Of a stretch of DNA of 64,000 bases, positions 52,355-61,545 are shown piece after piece. The number at the start of each line of letters is the position of its first letter. The stretch's first letter is position 1. Source of the DNA: Sphingomonas nostoxanthinifaciens (GTDB lineage Bacteria; Pseudomonadota; Alphaproteobacteria; Sphingomonadales; Sphingomonadaceae); contig NZ_CP082839.1 of the NCBI RefSeq assembly GCF_019930585.1, positions 3,406,001-3,470,000 on the forward strand, read 5' to 3'. Under the pieces are notes generated by a model, which was not told the origin of the DNA, searched no databases, and was given only the letters and a program-made list of their open reading frames with translations. The position numbers and the translations under genes are program-made.

Positions 52355-53182
52355 ATGACTGCGGTTCCCGATATCCTGCTGAACGACGGCGCGCGCATGC
52401 CGCAGATCGGCTTCGGCGTGTTCCAGATGCCGATCGACGAGACCGAGCGACAGGTCGCGAGCGCGATCGGACAAGGCTATCGCGCGGTCGACACCGCCAA
52501 ATTCTACGGCAACGAGGAAGGCGTCGGCGCGGCGGTGCGCGAGAGCGACGACTGGATCTTCGTCACCACCAAGCTGTGGAACGGCGATCACGGCTACGAC
52601 ACCGCGCTGCGCGCATTCGATGCGAGCATGACGCGGCTCGGCATCGACAAGCTCGACCTCTACCTGATTCACTGGCCGCTGCCGTCACTCGACAAATATG
52701 TCGAGACGTGGCGTGCTTTGGTGCGACTGCAGGAGGAAGGCCGCGTCGGGTCGATCGGCGTCTCCAATTTCACGGTCGAGCATCTGGAGCGGATCATCGA
52801 CGATAGCGGCGTCGTGCCGGTCACCAACCAGATCGAGCTGCACCCGCATTTCCAGCAAAGCCGGCTGCGCGACTTCCATGCCGAGCGCGGGATCGCCACC
52901 ACCAGCTGGAGCCCGCTGGGGCGCAGCGCGGCGCTGGGCGACGAGGCCATCGCGGCGCTCGCCCGCAAACACGGTCGCACGCCGGCGCAGATCATCCTGC
53001 GGTGGCATGTCCAGCTGGGGCTGATCGCGATTCCCAAATCGTCGAGCCCCGAGCGGCAGGCGGAAAATATCGCGCTGTTCGATTTCGCGCTGGATGCGGA
53101 CGACATGGCGGCGATCGGCCGGCTCGACAATTCGGATGGCAGGATCGGCCCCGATCCGGAGCAGCTCGGTCCGCCGCAATGA
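52355..53182 (+). CDS. Aldo/keto reductase
   Basis: 275 residues. The catalytic tetrad is visible: Asp and Tyr in VDTAKFYGNE, Lys in VTTKLWNGD and His in YLIHWPLP. The NADPH-binding end is IAIPKSSSPERQAENI. It resembles the 2,5-diketo-gluconate/methylglyoxal reductase subgroup, but the substrate cannot be fixed. The ATG at 52355 follows GGAG about six bases upstream. Confidence 0.93.
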   Translation: MTAVPDILLNDGARMPQIGFGVFQMPIDETERQVASAIGQGYRAVDTAKFYGNEEGVGAAVRESDDWIFVTTKLWNGDHGYDTALRAFDASMTRLGIDKLDLYLIHWPLPSLDKYVETWRALVRLQEEGRVGSIGVSNFTVEHLERIIDDSGVVPVTNQIELHPHFQQSRLRDFHAERGIATTSWSPLGRSAALGDEAIAALARKHGRTPAQIILRWHVQLGLIAIPKSSSPERQAENIALFDFALDADDMAAIGRLDNSDGRIGPDPEQLGPPQ

Positions 53183-53206
53183 TCGCGGGGATACCGAAAC
53201 ATGCAA

Positions 53207-53283
<77 letters not shown>

Positions 53284-53334
53284 ATGAGAATGCCCTTGCG
53301 GAGGCCGGCCACCTAAATAGGGCCGCCCTGCCTG

Positions 53335-54507
53335 TCAACCGCTCTCGAACGGCGGGGAGGGCGGTTCGGGCAGCGGGCCGGTAAGCGTGCCGTCCTCGAA
53401 CAGGAAACCGGCGATGTCGGGCTTGCCGGCCGCGTCGAGCACGGTCTTCATGATGATGAGCAGCGGCACCGCCAGCAGCGCACCCGTCGCCCCCCACACC
53501 CAGCCCCAGAAGCTGAGCGACACGAGGATCAGCAGCGGATTGATCGTCAGCCGTCGCCCGACCAGCGACGGGGTGATGATGTTCGATTCGATCAGGTGGC
53601 AGCCGACGAACACCGCCACCGGAAAGGTGGCGTACCAAGCGTCGCGGAACACCATCAGCCCGCCCAGCGCCAGCAGCAACGCTGCCATGATCGGGCCGAG
53701 ATAGGGCATGTAGTTGAACAACGCGACGATGCCGCCCCACATCAGCGGATCGGGCAGGCCGATCAGCCACAGGGCGAACGCGACCATCAACCCCAGCGCG
53801 ATATTGATGATGGTGATGGTCGACAGATAGGCCGAGGTCGAATCGACCATTTCCTGGATCACCCGCGCCGTGGTGAGCGCGCTGGTGAAGCTGCCCCGGC
53901 TGGTGATGGTGTTGCGCCGCATCCGCGTCCAGCCGGAGAGGAAGAAATAGACGACCAGCAAAGCGAAGAACATCTGCAGGATCGCCACCGGCGCCGAGCT
54001 CGCGACCACGTCGAGCAACGAATTGGGCGCGGCCACCGTCACCGTATGCGCGTGCGGACTGACGCGCATGAACGTCGCCGAGGTATCGCTGACGAAGCGG
54101 TCGAGACTGCCATAGAGCTCGATCAGCGGGCGCAGATTATGACGAATCCGCACTACCCTTTGCGGCAGCAGCGCGAACCAGCCCGATGCCGGCACGATGA
54201 TCGCCGCGACGGCCGCATTGGCGATGGCGAGGAAGGCGGCGATGCAGAAAAAGGCGGCGACCGAAGAGGGAACCCCGCGCCGCTCGAGCCATTCGAGCGT
54301 CGGCACCAGGGCGATGGCGATCACGAGTGCTGCCGTGACCGGCAGGAAGAATGCGGTGCCCGCGCGCAAGGCGAACGGCAGCGCGATCAGCAGGCCGAGG
54401 CCCGCGAACAAGGCAATGGCCGCAAGCAGCCGGTCGCGGCGCAGCGATTCGGCACCGCGCGCCGCCAGCATGGCGCGAATCGCAGATGTACCCAGCCGTT
54501 CTTCCAC
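53335..54507 (-). CDS. AI-2E family transporter (UPF0118)
   Basis: About 390 residues with eight hydrophobic segments in the 3+... pattern of the family: an N-terminal pair (LLAAIALFAGLGLLIALPF and FFLPVTAALVIAIALVPTLEWL), a periplasmic/coiled middle, then FNYMPYLGPIMAALLLAL and the IESNIITPSLVGRRLTINPLLIL motif. Members export various small molecules, and autoinducer-2 export is shown for few. The GTG at 54507 has GGGGAG at good spacing; the longer frame upstream is unlike the family. Confidence 0.9.
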   Translation of the reverse strand: MEERLGTSAIRAMLAARGAESLRRDRLLAAIALFAGLGLLIALPFALRAGTAFFLPVTAALVIAIALVPTLEWLERRGVPSSVAAFFCIAAFLAIANAAVAAIIVPASGWFALLPQRVVRIRHNLRPLIELYGSLDRFVSDTSATFMRVSPHAHTVTVAAPNSLLDVVASSAPVAILQMFFALLVVYFFLSGWTRMRRNTITSRGSFTSALTTARVIQEMVDSTSAYLSTITIINIALGLMVAFALWLIGLPDPLMWGGIVALFNYMPYLGPIMAALLLALGGLMVFRDAWYATFPVAVFVGCHLIESNIITPSLVGRRLTINPLLILVSLSFWGWVWGATGALLAVPLLIIMKTVLDAAGKPDIAGFLFEDGTLTGPLPEPPSPPFESG

Positions 54508-54839
54508 CGCGTCTCCCCGCGAATCGGGCCCTGCATAGCGGGCGAGACGTCGATATCCCAAGATTGGACGCGCGGCACCCGGAGCGATCACAAGCCGCTG
54601 AAAATGGCCAAAAACCGTCGCGTTCGTGCAACAAAGCCGCATTTGGGCCGCAACGGCCCATCGCGGCAGCCTACCGACTCGTCGTCACTTAATTGACGCA
54701 TTAACCTGTTGCGGACACGTAAGGGTATCGAACGGTCGCCGGGGCTCGCGTTTCCGTCCAGTCGACAAGACGTGAAATCCGCAGGCGTGGCTTTGTATCC
54801 GCGACGCCGGGCGTTTTTGCGCATGCGCATGAGTAATGA
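54508..54839. other. Divergent intergenic region with no gene seen
   Basis: No gene or RNA is recognised in this 332-base stretch between the divergent AI-2E transporter and hydrolase genes. It is locally AT-richer near 54685-54715 and should contain both promoters; a TTGACG lies at 54693-54698, with no convincing -10. Confidence 0.4.
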
Positions 54840-55412
54840 ATGACTGTGAAACAGCGTGTGACGCTGCTTTCCCTCGGCGGTGGCTTTGCAGCTGCCGCTT
54901 TCCTGGGGCTGATGCCGACGATGGGCCATGCTGCCGATCTCGGTGCGCTCCCGGCTTTGGCCTACGATCTCGATTCCTCCAATCTCCCGCAGGCCGCCGC
55001 GCCGCAGCCTGCCATGGCCGATGCCGGCGACGATGATGTCGCGGTCGACCCCGCCGCGCTGGAATGCATGGCCAAGGTGGTAATGCACGAAGCCGGCTCC
55101 GAACCGCGCGCCGGCAAGGTCGCGGTCGCCCAGACCCTGGTCAACCGCCTCAAGACTGGACGCTTCGGCGATTCGATCTGCGCCATCGCCAAGCAGCCGG
55201 GCCAGTTCTTCAACGTCGCGAGCTATCAGCCGCATCGTGACAGCGACAATTGGGCCGAATCGATGGCGGTTTCGCGCGCGGTGCTTACCGGCGATGCCGA
55301 TGCGATCGTACCGGGCGCGATGTTCTTCCGCTCCGCCGCCAGCCCCGCCAGCAGCTTCTTCCGCTCGCGCGCGCGCGTCGCGATGGTCGGCGCGCAGGTC
55401 TTCTACCGCTAA
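54840..55412 (+). CDS. SleB-like cell wall hydrolase
   Basis: 190 residues. An export signal ends near GHAADLG (about residue 32) and a short low-complexity linker follows. The Hydrolase_2 (SleB) domain has ECMAKVVMHEAGSEPRAGKVAVAQTLVNRLKTGRFG with the catalytic glutamate in HEA, and then QFFNVASYQ. It is a likely lytic transglycosylase or amidase-type enzyme acting on peptidoglycan. No lipobox or LysM domain is seen. Confidence 0.9.
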   Translation: MTVKQRVTLLSLGGGFAAAAFLGLMPTMGHAADLGALPALAYDLDSSNLPQAAAPQPAMADAGDDDVAVDPAALECMAKVVMHEAGSEPRAGKVAVAQTLVNRLKTGRFGDSICAIAKQPGQFFNVASYQPHRDSDNWAESMAVSRAVLTGDADAIVPGAMFFRSAASPASSFFRSRARVAMVGAQVFYR

Positions 55413-55463
55413 ATCGCTATCGCCGTAGCAATGGCGCCGTTCCCGGCCTCGGCCGGAGCGGTG

Positions 55464-55784
55464 CTATTGCCGTGCGTCATCCGTGGGCGGCTGGCCGGCG
55501 AAGCGCGCCGCCTCGGCCCGCTTCCATTGGCCGTGCATCGCCGCGCGTGGCGCGCCGAGGCCGATCGTGTCGGTGAATGCCACCCAACCGTCGGCGGCAG
55601 TCGCGGCATAGGCCTGCACCGGGCTCGGCCGCTGTTCGTCGATCCAGTCGCGCAATGCCACCGCGTTGGTGAGCAGCAGCACCAAAGTCGCGACCGCGAT
55701 CACGGTGGTCGCCCACGCGATCCCGCTGCCGTTCAGCAGCGCCGGGCCGGGCAGGTCGATCGGTGACGGCGTCTCGCGCGGCAT
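55464..55784 (-). CDS. Small membrane-anchored protein of the acyltransferase operon
   Basis: 106 residues. One hydrophobic helix (GIAWATTVIAVATLVLLLTNAVAL, about residues 20-43) is followed by a likely periplasmic domain with RDWIDEQRPSPVQAYAATAADGWVAF. I recognise no family. It is the last of four closely spaced minus-strand genes, 14 bases after the MBOAT gene, so a role with the acyltransferase is inferred. The ATG at 55784 is chosen for the membrane-anchor start. Confidence 0.65.
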   Translation of the reverse strand: MPRETPSPIDLPGPALLNGSGIAWATTVIAVATLVLLLTNAVALRDWIDEQRPSPVQAYAATAADGWVAFTDTIGLGAPRAAMHGQWKRAEAARFAGQPPTDDARQ

Positions 55785-55798
55785 GCCCAGCTCCCTCG

Positions 55799-57214
55799 TC
55801 AGAACTGATAATAGATGAAGGGCGCGACCCCTTCGAAGCGCATCGCGTCGACCACGAGGATCGCCGCCCCCGTCAGCAGGCCCAGCGCGGGGGCGGGCAG
55901 CCGCCGCAAGCGCAGGGCGACATTCTGCGCCAGCAGCGGCGGCGTGAAGTGGATCGCCAGCCCGAACAGGATCAGCACCAGCATCAGCGGCGTCAGCACC
56001 GCGCTCGTCGCGTTGCTCGCGGCCATGCCGCCGAGATAGGTCGTGGCGCCGCCGAACGTTTCCGAACGGAAGAAAATCCAGCCGATCAGCACGACGTGGA
56101 AGGTGACGAGCAATGTCACGACGCGCGGCAGGCGCGGCCAATCCTCCGGCCGGTAACGATCCCAGATGCGTTCGAGCGCCAGTACGCCCCCATGCAGGCC
56201 ACCCCACACCACGAACGTCCACTTCGCGCCGTGCCACAGCCCGCCGAGGAGCATCGTCGCCACAAGGTTCACACACTGCCGCGCGAAGCCGCGCCGGTTG
56301 CCGCCGAGCGCGCCGATATACAGATAGTCGCGCAGCCAGCTCGACAGGCTGATGTGCCAGCGCCGCCAGAATTCCTGCAGCGAGGCGGCACGATAAGGCT
56401 GGTCGAAGTTGAGCGGGAAGCGATAGCCGAGCAGAGCGGCAATGCCGATCGCCATGTCGCTATAGGCGGAGAAATCGCAATAGATCTGAATGGCATAGCC
56501 ATAGGCCGCCGCTATCAGGTCGGCGCGGCTGTGCGCCGACGGATCGAAGAAGACCGGGTCGACCAGCTGGGTCGACAGCTCGGAGGCGATCACCGCTTTC
56601 TTGAACAGTCCCCACACGATCAGCAGTAGGCCCATCGTCGCCATGTCGCGCGTGAGCCGCGGCGCGCGCGCAAATTGCGGCAGCAGATCCGATCCGCGCA
56701 CGATCGGCCCCGCGACCAAATGTGGGAAGAACGACATCAGCAGGGTCACGTCGAGCAAGGCCGCCGGCGCCAGCCGCCGCGCATGCACGTCGGCAAGGTA
56801 AGACATGCCCTGGAAGGTGAAGAAGGAGATGCCGACCGGCAGCACCACCTGCATCAGCGGCAGATCGCGCTGGATGCCGAGCGCGCCGAGCACGTCGCCG
56901 AGCTGTTCGAGGAAGAAGCCGTAATATTTGAAGAAGCCGAGGATCGCGAGATTGGCGACCACGCCGACGATCAGGATCGCCTTGCGCCGTCCCGTCTCCT
57001 CCTCCGGCTGGGCGTCGATCAGCCGCGCTGCGCCCCAGTTGAGGAAGGCCGATCCGATCAGCAACGCGACGAACCGCCAGTCCCACGCGCCGTAGAAGGT
57101 CCAGCTCGCCAGCAGCAGCAGGATCTTGCGCCATTCGTTCGACGCCTGCGCACCCCACGCGACCGCATAGACGACCAGAAAGAACAGCCCGAAGCTGAGC
57201 GTCGGGAACAGCAT
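55799..57214 (-). CDS. MBOAT-family O-acyltransferase (AlgI-like)
   Basis: 471 residues with about ten membrane helices. Family motifs are FFKYYGFFLEQLGDVLG, GISFFTFQGMSYLADV, the FARAPRLTRDM loop and the catalytic histidine in GGLWHGAKWTFVVWGGLHG. In alginate and related systems, AlgI-like proteins pass acetyl groups across the inner membrane to a periplasmic transferase. Directly adjacent SGNH genes fit that role. Which polymer is modified is unknown; no polymerase genes are nearby. Confidence 0.93.
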   Translation of the reverse strand: MLFPTLSFGLFFLVVYAVAWGAQASNEWRKILLLLASWTFYGAWDWRFVALLIGSAFLNWGAARLIDAQPEEETGRRKAILIVGVVANLAILGFFKYYGFFLEQLGDVLGALGIQRDLPLMQVVLPVGISFFTFQGMSYLADVHARRLAPAALLDVTLLMSFFPHLVAGPIVRGSDLLPQFARAPRLTRDMATMGLLLIVWGLFKKAVIASELSTQLVDPVFFDPSAHSRADLIAAAYGYAIQIYCDFSAYSDMAIGIAALLGYRFPLNFDQPYRAASLQEFWRRWHISLSSWLRDYLYIGALGGNRRGFARQCVNLVATMLLGGLWHGAKWTFVVWGGLHGGVLALERIWDRYRPEDWPRLPRVVTLLVTFHVVLIGWIFFRSETFGGATTYLGGMAASNATSAVLTPLMLVLILFGLAIHFTPPLLAQNVALRLRRLPAPALGLLTGAAILVVDAMRFEGVAPFIYYQF

Positions 57215-58615
57215 CTAGCGTGCGGCCGCCCGGTCGAGATCGGCCTGCAGGCGCTGCGCGATCTCCTGACCGCCGGTGGTGGTGTAATGGACGTAGTCGC
57301 CGCGCATCAGCGCCGGCGTGCGGTGAACCCAGTCGTTGGCGGCGCACCGCCCGCCCATCCGCGCTTCCCAATCCCAGAAAGCGACGTTGAGCTGACCAGC
57401 GACGCGCCGCTGCACGTCGCGCACCGCCTTCAGCGCGGCCGGCGGGAACAGGCCGGGGCGCACGACCGGCGGCGAGGTGGTCGGCGCGGCGGCGACCGGC
57501 GGCGGCACCACCAGCGGCGGCTGTGCGGCTGGAGCCGGGGTCGCATCGTCCCCCGTCATGCCGATGCTGGCGCGCAACCGATCCATGATTCCCGCGATCA
57601 CGCCCTGCGGCGGCGCGGCGGCGGGCGCGGACGGCGTCGGGCTGGCGCCGAGCGGCGGACAGTCGGCGGAGACGTCGCCCAAGCCATTGGAGCGCATCTC
57701 GGCGCGGCGGCTGAGCGCATCGGGTGCGCCCAGCAGCAGGATCGGCACATTGCCCGCCAGCCGCCGGATGCGCCCGATCTGGGTGCGCAGGATGGTTTCA
57801 TACTCGAACGCGCTGAAGCGCGGGCCGAAGCCCTCGTTGGTGCCGAACGCGATCACGATTAGATCGGGCTGATAAGCGTGCAGTTCTTCCGACAGCACCG
57901 CATCGTCGGTCCGCGAGAAATGCATGAGCTGCGAGCCGACCACGCCCAGGTTCGACAAAGCGACCCCGCCGGTATCGCGGAACGTCGCCCACGAGGTGAT
58001 CGTCACCGGACCGTCGCTGGTGGTCACGTCGGCGCTGCTCGCCGGCTGGGTGAGATGCATCGTGCGACATTGCGGCCGCTCGGTTACCGAGCCGAGGCTG
58101 AAGATGACGGTGTCGGTCCCGGCACGGAGCTGGAGGCTGCCCGCGCCCGGCTTGGCAATGGCACAGACGGTGAAGCGGTCGAACATCTCGCCGGGATCGG
58201 CCGAGATCGACATGGTGGCACCATCCTGGATGCTCGTCGCGCTGAACGCGGACAGGCCCAGCGGCGGCGACGGGCTGGTCCACGCCTTGCCGAAATCGGC
58301 GGCGATGCTCCAGCCGGAGGACATCGCCTCGGTCGAGCCGTGGGTGACGTAGCCGTCGTAAGGTCGGCCCGGCGGCAGCACGCCGCGGCCGCCCGCGCCA
58401 TAGCGCCGTTGCAGCAGATCGCGCCACGCGCCGCTGATCGAATCGCCGGCCGTATGGCTGTCGCCGATCTGGAGGATGTGGACCGGCCGCCCGCCGACGC
58501 CCGGCCCCTGCCGCGCCAGCTTGGCGAAAAACGGGTCGAGCGAGCGCGGATTGCACAGGCTATCGGTGCAGGTGCCGCCGAACGACAGCACCGCCGCGGC
58601 GAGCAGGGAGATCAT
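57215..58615 (-). CDS. SGNH/GDSL-type exported hydrolase/acetyltransferase
   Basis: 466 residues. A signal peptide (LLAAAVLSFGGTC) is followed by the SGNH block I HILQIGDSHTAGDSISGAWRD, block III around VIAFGTNEGFGPRFS, and the block V histidine near DYVHYTTTGG at the C-terminus. A proline/alanine-rich insert lies at about residues 325-385. Related PatB/AlgX-type enzymes transfer or remove acetyl groups in the periplasm. It overlaps the DUF459 gene upstream by ATGA, and its stop abuts the MBOAT start. Confidence 0.85.
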   Translation of the reverse strand: MISLLAAAVLSFGGTCTDSLCNPRSLDPFFAKLARQGPGVGGRPVHILQIGDSHTAGDSISGAWRDLLQRRYGAGGRGVLPPGRPYDGYVTHGSTEAMSSGWSIAADFGKAWTSPSPPLGLSAFSATSIQDGATMSISADPGEMFDRFTVCAIAKPGAGSLQLRAGTDTVIFSLGSVTERPQCRTMHLTQPASSADVTTSDGPVTITSWATFRDTGGVALSNLGVVGSQLMHFSRTDDAVLSEELHAYQPDLIVIAFGTNEGFGPRFSAFEYETILRTQIGRIRRLAGNVPILLLGAPDALSRRAEMRSNGLGDVSADCPPLGASPTPSAPAAAPPQGVIAGIMDRLRASIGMTGDDATPAPAAQPPLVVPPPVAAAPTTSPPVVRPGLFPPAALKAVRDVQRRVAGQLNVAFWDWEARMGGRCAANDWVHRTPALMRGDYVHYTTTGGQEIAQRLQADLDRAAAR

Positions 58616-59616
58616 GGATTGCCATTGTCCTGCGCGGGCGTGTCGGGAGCGGCGGCGGCATCCTTGCGCGCGGCGGTTGCCGTCGCCTTGATGCGGCCCG
58701 CCAGCGTCTTGGTGATGCGGATATAGCCGTTCATCGACATGTGCACGCCGTCGCCCGCGCGCAGCAGTTTCTGGCTGCCGTCGGCATCCTGATAATAAGC
58801 CTGATAATTGCCGTCGGCGTCGGCGGTATAAGGCCGGATCTCGATGAACGGCACGCCCAGCCGCTGCATCAAGGCAGCGTAGAAGGCGTCCATCGCGTGC
58901 GTGTCGCTGTCGAACGACGGATCGCGCATCACCGGCAGGCCGATCCAGTAGACGCTCGCACCGTGCCGCCGCAGCATCGCGATATAGCTGGTGATGCGCT
59001 GGCCGATCACCTGCTGCCAATATGCGCTCATCAGCGCGCCGCAATGGCCGCCGTCGCACACGCCCTGCACGTCGTTGGCGCCGAAGGCGACGACCGCCAC
59101 GTCGACCGGGTCGCTGCCGACCTGGCTGTCGTCATGCGCCTCCAGGTTGAGGCTGCGATAGCGGGTGAAGCCGGTGGACTGCTGGCTATACTTCGTGACG
59201 CGATAGCCCTCGGTCGCCGGCAGCAGCCGGTAGAGTGCGGACCAGACGCCGTCCCCGAAGCTGTCGCCGAACACGCCGACATGGACCAGCCGGCCACCGC
59301 GCACCGCATCCGCCAGCGAACCGGTCGCCTTGTCGGCGACGGGCGCCTCGGCCATCGGCTCGGCCACCACCGGCGCGGGCTTGGCGAGTGCAGGTTCCTT
59401 CTTGGCCACTTCCTCGGCGGCCGGCGCTGCGGGGCCGGAGGGCGGCGGCGGTGCGGTCGCGGCGGGCGCGCCGATCACCGGCGCGGCCTCGGGCGCGAGC
59501 GTCACCGTCTCGTGCCGCTCGCCACCGCTGCCGAACGCGAAGCCGATCGCCACCCCGGCGGCGACGCCGAGGAACAGGATGGCGGTGCGATCGAAGAGAA
59601 AACGCAGATTGCCCAT
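58612..59616 (-). CDS. DUF459 SGNH-family protein
   Basis: 334 residues. One N-terminal membrane helix (FLGVAAGVAIGFAF), a Pro/Ala-rich linker (residues ~35-100), then an SGNH fold: VGVFGDSFGDGVWSAL (block I), VAFGANDVQG (block III), and DGVHMSMNGYIRITK (block V with catalytic Asp and His). DUF459 members are linked with exopolysaccharide acetylation. It begins the operon DUF459-SGNH-MBOAT-small protein. A periplasm-facing orientation is expected from the signal anchor. Confidence 0.87.
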   Translation of the reverse strand: MGNLRFLFDRTAILFLGVAAGVAIGFAFGSGGERHETVTLAPEAAPVIGAPAATAPPPPSGPAAPAAEEVAKKEPALAKPAPVVAEPMAEAPVADKATGSLADAVRGGRLVHVGVFGDSFGDGVWSALYRLLPATEGYRVTKYSQQSTGFTRYRSLNLEAHDDSQVGSDPVDVAVVAFGANDVQGVCDGGHCGALMSAYWQQVIGQRITSYIAMLRRHGASVYWIGLPVMRDPSFDSDTHAMDAFYAALMQRLGVPFIEIRPYTADADGNYQAYYQDADGSQKLLRAGDGVHMSMNGYIRITKTLAGRIKATATAARKDAAAAPDTPAQDNGNP

Positions 59617-59679
59617 TCACCCCTCCGATGCCGACCCGGCACCGGCTTGGCAAGGTGGCAGGCGATCAACCGCCCGACT

Positions 59680-60573
59680 TCAGGCGACGGTACGCGGCCG
59701 GGCCTGCGGATAGGTGCCGAGTACGCGCAGCCACTTGGTGTGGAAGCGCAGCTCCTCCAGCGCGCGGGCGACGGCGGGATCGTCGGGCGTGCCCTCGATA
59801 TCGCTGTAGAATTGGGTCGCGGCGAAGCTGGCGCCCGGCTGATAGCTCTCCAGCTTCGTCATGTTGACGCCGTTGGTCGCGAAGCCGCCCAGCGCCTTGT
59901 AGAGCGCCGCGGGTACGTTGCGCACCTCGAACACGAAGCTGGTCATGCTCGGGCTCGCGACCGGCGCGGCGTCGGCCTCGCGCGCCAGCATGACGAAGCG
60001 GGTGGTGTTGTCGGCGCTATCCTCCAGCCCCTCCGCCAGCAACTCCAGCCCGTAAAGCTCGGCGGCGAGGCGCGGGGCGATCGCGCCGACATGCGGCTGG
60101 CCGAGATCCTTCACCGCGGCGGCGGCGCCGGCGGTATCGGCATAGGTGATCGGCTTGATGCCGCGCGCGCGCAGCCAGCGGCGGCACTGGCCGAGCGCCT
60201 GCGGATGGCTCATCGCCTCGCTCACCTCGGCGCCGCCCAAGCCCATCAGATGGTAGCGGATCGTCATGAAATGCTCGCCGACGATCGCCAGCCCCGATTC
60301 GGGCAGCAGCACGTGGATGTCGGCGACGCGCCCGTGCAGCGAATTCTCGATCGGGATCAGCGCGCGATCGACCCGCCCGTCGCGCAGCGCGTCCAGCGCA
60401 TCCTCGAAGCTGAAGCAGGGCAAAGGCAGCGCGTCGGGATCGACCTCCAGCGCGGCGATATGCGAGTTGCAGCCCGGTGCGCCCTGGATCGCGACGGCGC
60501 GGGCGGGCGCCGCCGCGGCGGCGTCGCTCATCGCGGCGACCAGCGCATGTGCGGGTGCAGGATAGCTTTCCAT
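59680..60573 (-). CDS. pheA: Prephenate dehydratase
   Basis: 297 residues. The catalytic domain has the IQGAPGCNSH-type opening, LIPIENSLHGRV and the DNTTRFVML active-site TRF motif. A C-terminal ACT domain follows (FVFEVRNVPAALYKALGGFATNGVNMTKLES), which binds phenylalanine for feedback. It makes phenylpyruvate. No chorismate mutase domain is fused. The ATG at 60573 gives a slightly long N-terminus. Confidence 0.95.
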   Translation of the reverse strand: MESYPAPAHALVAAMSDAAAAAPARAVAIQGAPGCNSHIAALEVDPDALPLPCFSFEDALDALRDGRVDRALIPIENSLHGRVADIHVLLPESGLAIVGEHFMTIRYHLMGLGGAEVSEAMSHPQALGQCRRWLRARGIKPITYADTAGAAAAVKDLGQPHVGAIAPRLAAELYGLELLAEGLEDSADNTTRFVMLAREADAAPVASPSMTSFVFEVRNVPAALYKALGGFATNGVNMTKLESYQPGASFAATQFYSDIEGTPDDPAVARALEELRFHTKWLRVLGTYPQARPRTVA

Positions 60574-60705
60574 GGTGGGAAGCCGCTTACCCACCCGGCC
60601 CCGCGACCGCAACCATCGTGGCGGGATGCTTGCGGTGCCTTCTACTGCCCTTTAAGACGGGGCAAACCCGCTCGACGGGCCAACCAGAACAGTCAAGGCA
60701 GGGGC

Positions 60706-61419
60706 ATGGACGATCGGGCGAACACGATTGCTGGCTGGGTGCTGTTCGCGGGCATCGCCGCGTTGGGGCTCACGATCGTCACGGGCGAATTCTATATGGC
60801 GGAACGGCCCAAGACGATGGGCTACACCGTCACCGGCGTCGAGGCCGAAGCGGGCGCCGGCGCTGGCGCCGCGGCCGCCGAGAAACCCTTTCCCTTCTAC
60901 ATGGCGCAGGCCGACGCGGCGAAGGGTGGCGACGTCTTCAAGAAGTGTACCGCCTGCCACAATGCCGACAAGGGCGGCGCCAATGCACTCGGCCCGAACC
61001 TCTATGGCATCGTCGGCGACGAGGTGGCGTCGGGCCGTGGCGGCTTCGCTTTCTCCGACGCGCTGAAGAGCAAGGGCGGCAAGTGGGACTTCGATCGCCT
61101 CGGCGAATGGCTCACCAGCCCCAAGGCATTCGCGCCCGGCACCAAGATGACCTTCGCCGGCCTGTCCAACCCGCAGGATCGCGCCAACGTCATCGCCTAT
61201 CTGAACCAGCAGGGCGATACCAAGCTGCCGCTGCCGCCGATGCCCTCGGCGGGTGCCGACAGCCCAGCCAAGGCCGCGGCCGAAACCAAGGACGACGCGC
61301 AGAAGGCGAAGAATCAGCCGGTGCAGACCGAGGCGCAGGCGGCCAAGCAGCCCAAGGGCAACGTCGCTGGCGAGGCGGCCCCCGCCACCTCCGGCCGCGC
61401 CGACCAGCGCCGCCAGTAA
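60706..61419 (+). CDS. Membrane-anchored cytochrome c
   Basis: 237 residues. A single N-terminal helix (NTIAGWVLFAGIAALGLTIV) anchors it, and a Gly/Ala-rich linker follows. The class I cytochrome c domain has the haem site CTACH near residue 85, LGPNLYGIVGDEVASG, and a methionine ligand in TKMTFAGLSNPQDRANVIAYL. A low-complexity Lys/Ala/Gln tail ends the protein. It resembles CycM/cytochrome c552 carriers between the bc1 complex and oxidase. The ATG at 60706 follows AGGGGC. Confidence 0.92.
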   Translation: MDDRANTIAGWVLFAGIAALGLTIVTGEFYMAERPKTMGYTVTGVEAEAGAGAGAAAAEKPFPFYMAQADAAKGGDVFKKCTACHNADKGGANALGPNLYGIVGDEVASGRGGFAFSDALKSKGGKWDFDRLGEWLTSPKAFAPGTKMTFAGLSNPQDRANVIAYLNQQGDTKLPLPPMPSAGADSPAKAAAETKDDAQKAKNQPVQTEAQAAKQPKGNVAGEAAPATSGRADQRRQ

Positions 61420-61545
61420 CCGGCGCAGTGCGCGTCTGAGCATGCCGGGCTTGCCCCGGCGACCGCCACGCGTACAACGCCGCACGCGCAAGGCGCAGCG
61501 ACCCGGCCGTCGGGCCGCGGTGCAAGCCCTTCGGAATTCGAGGCC

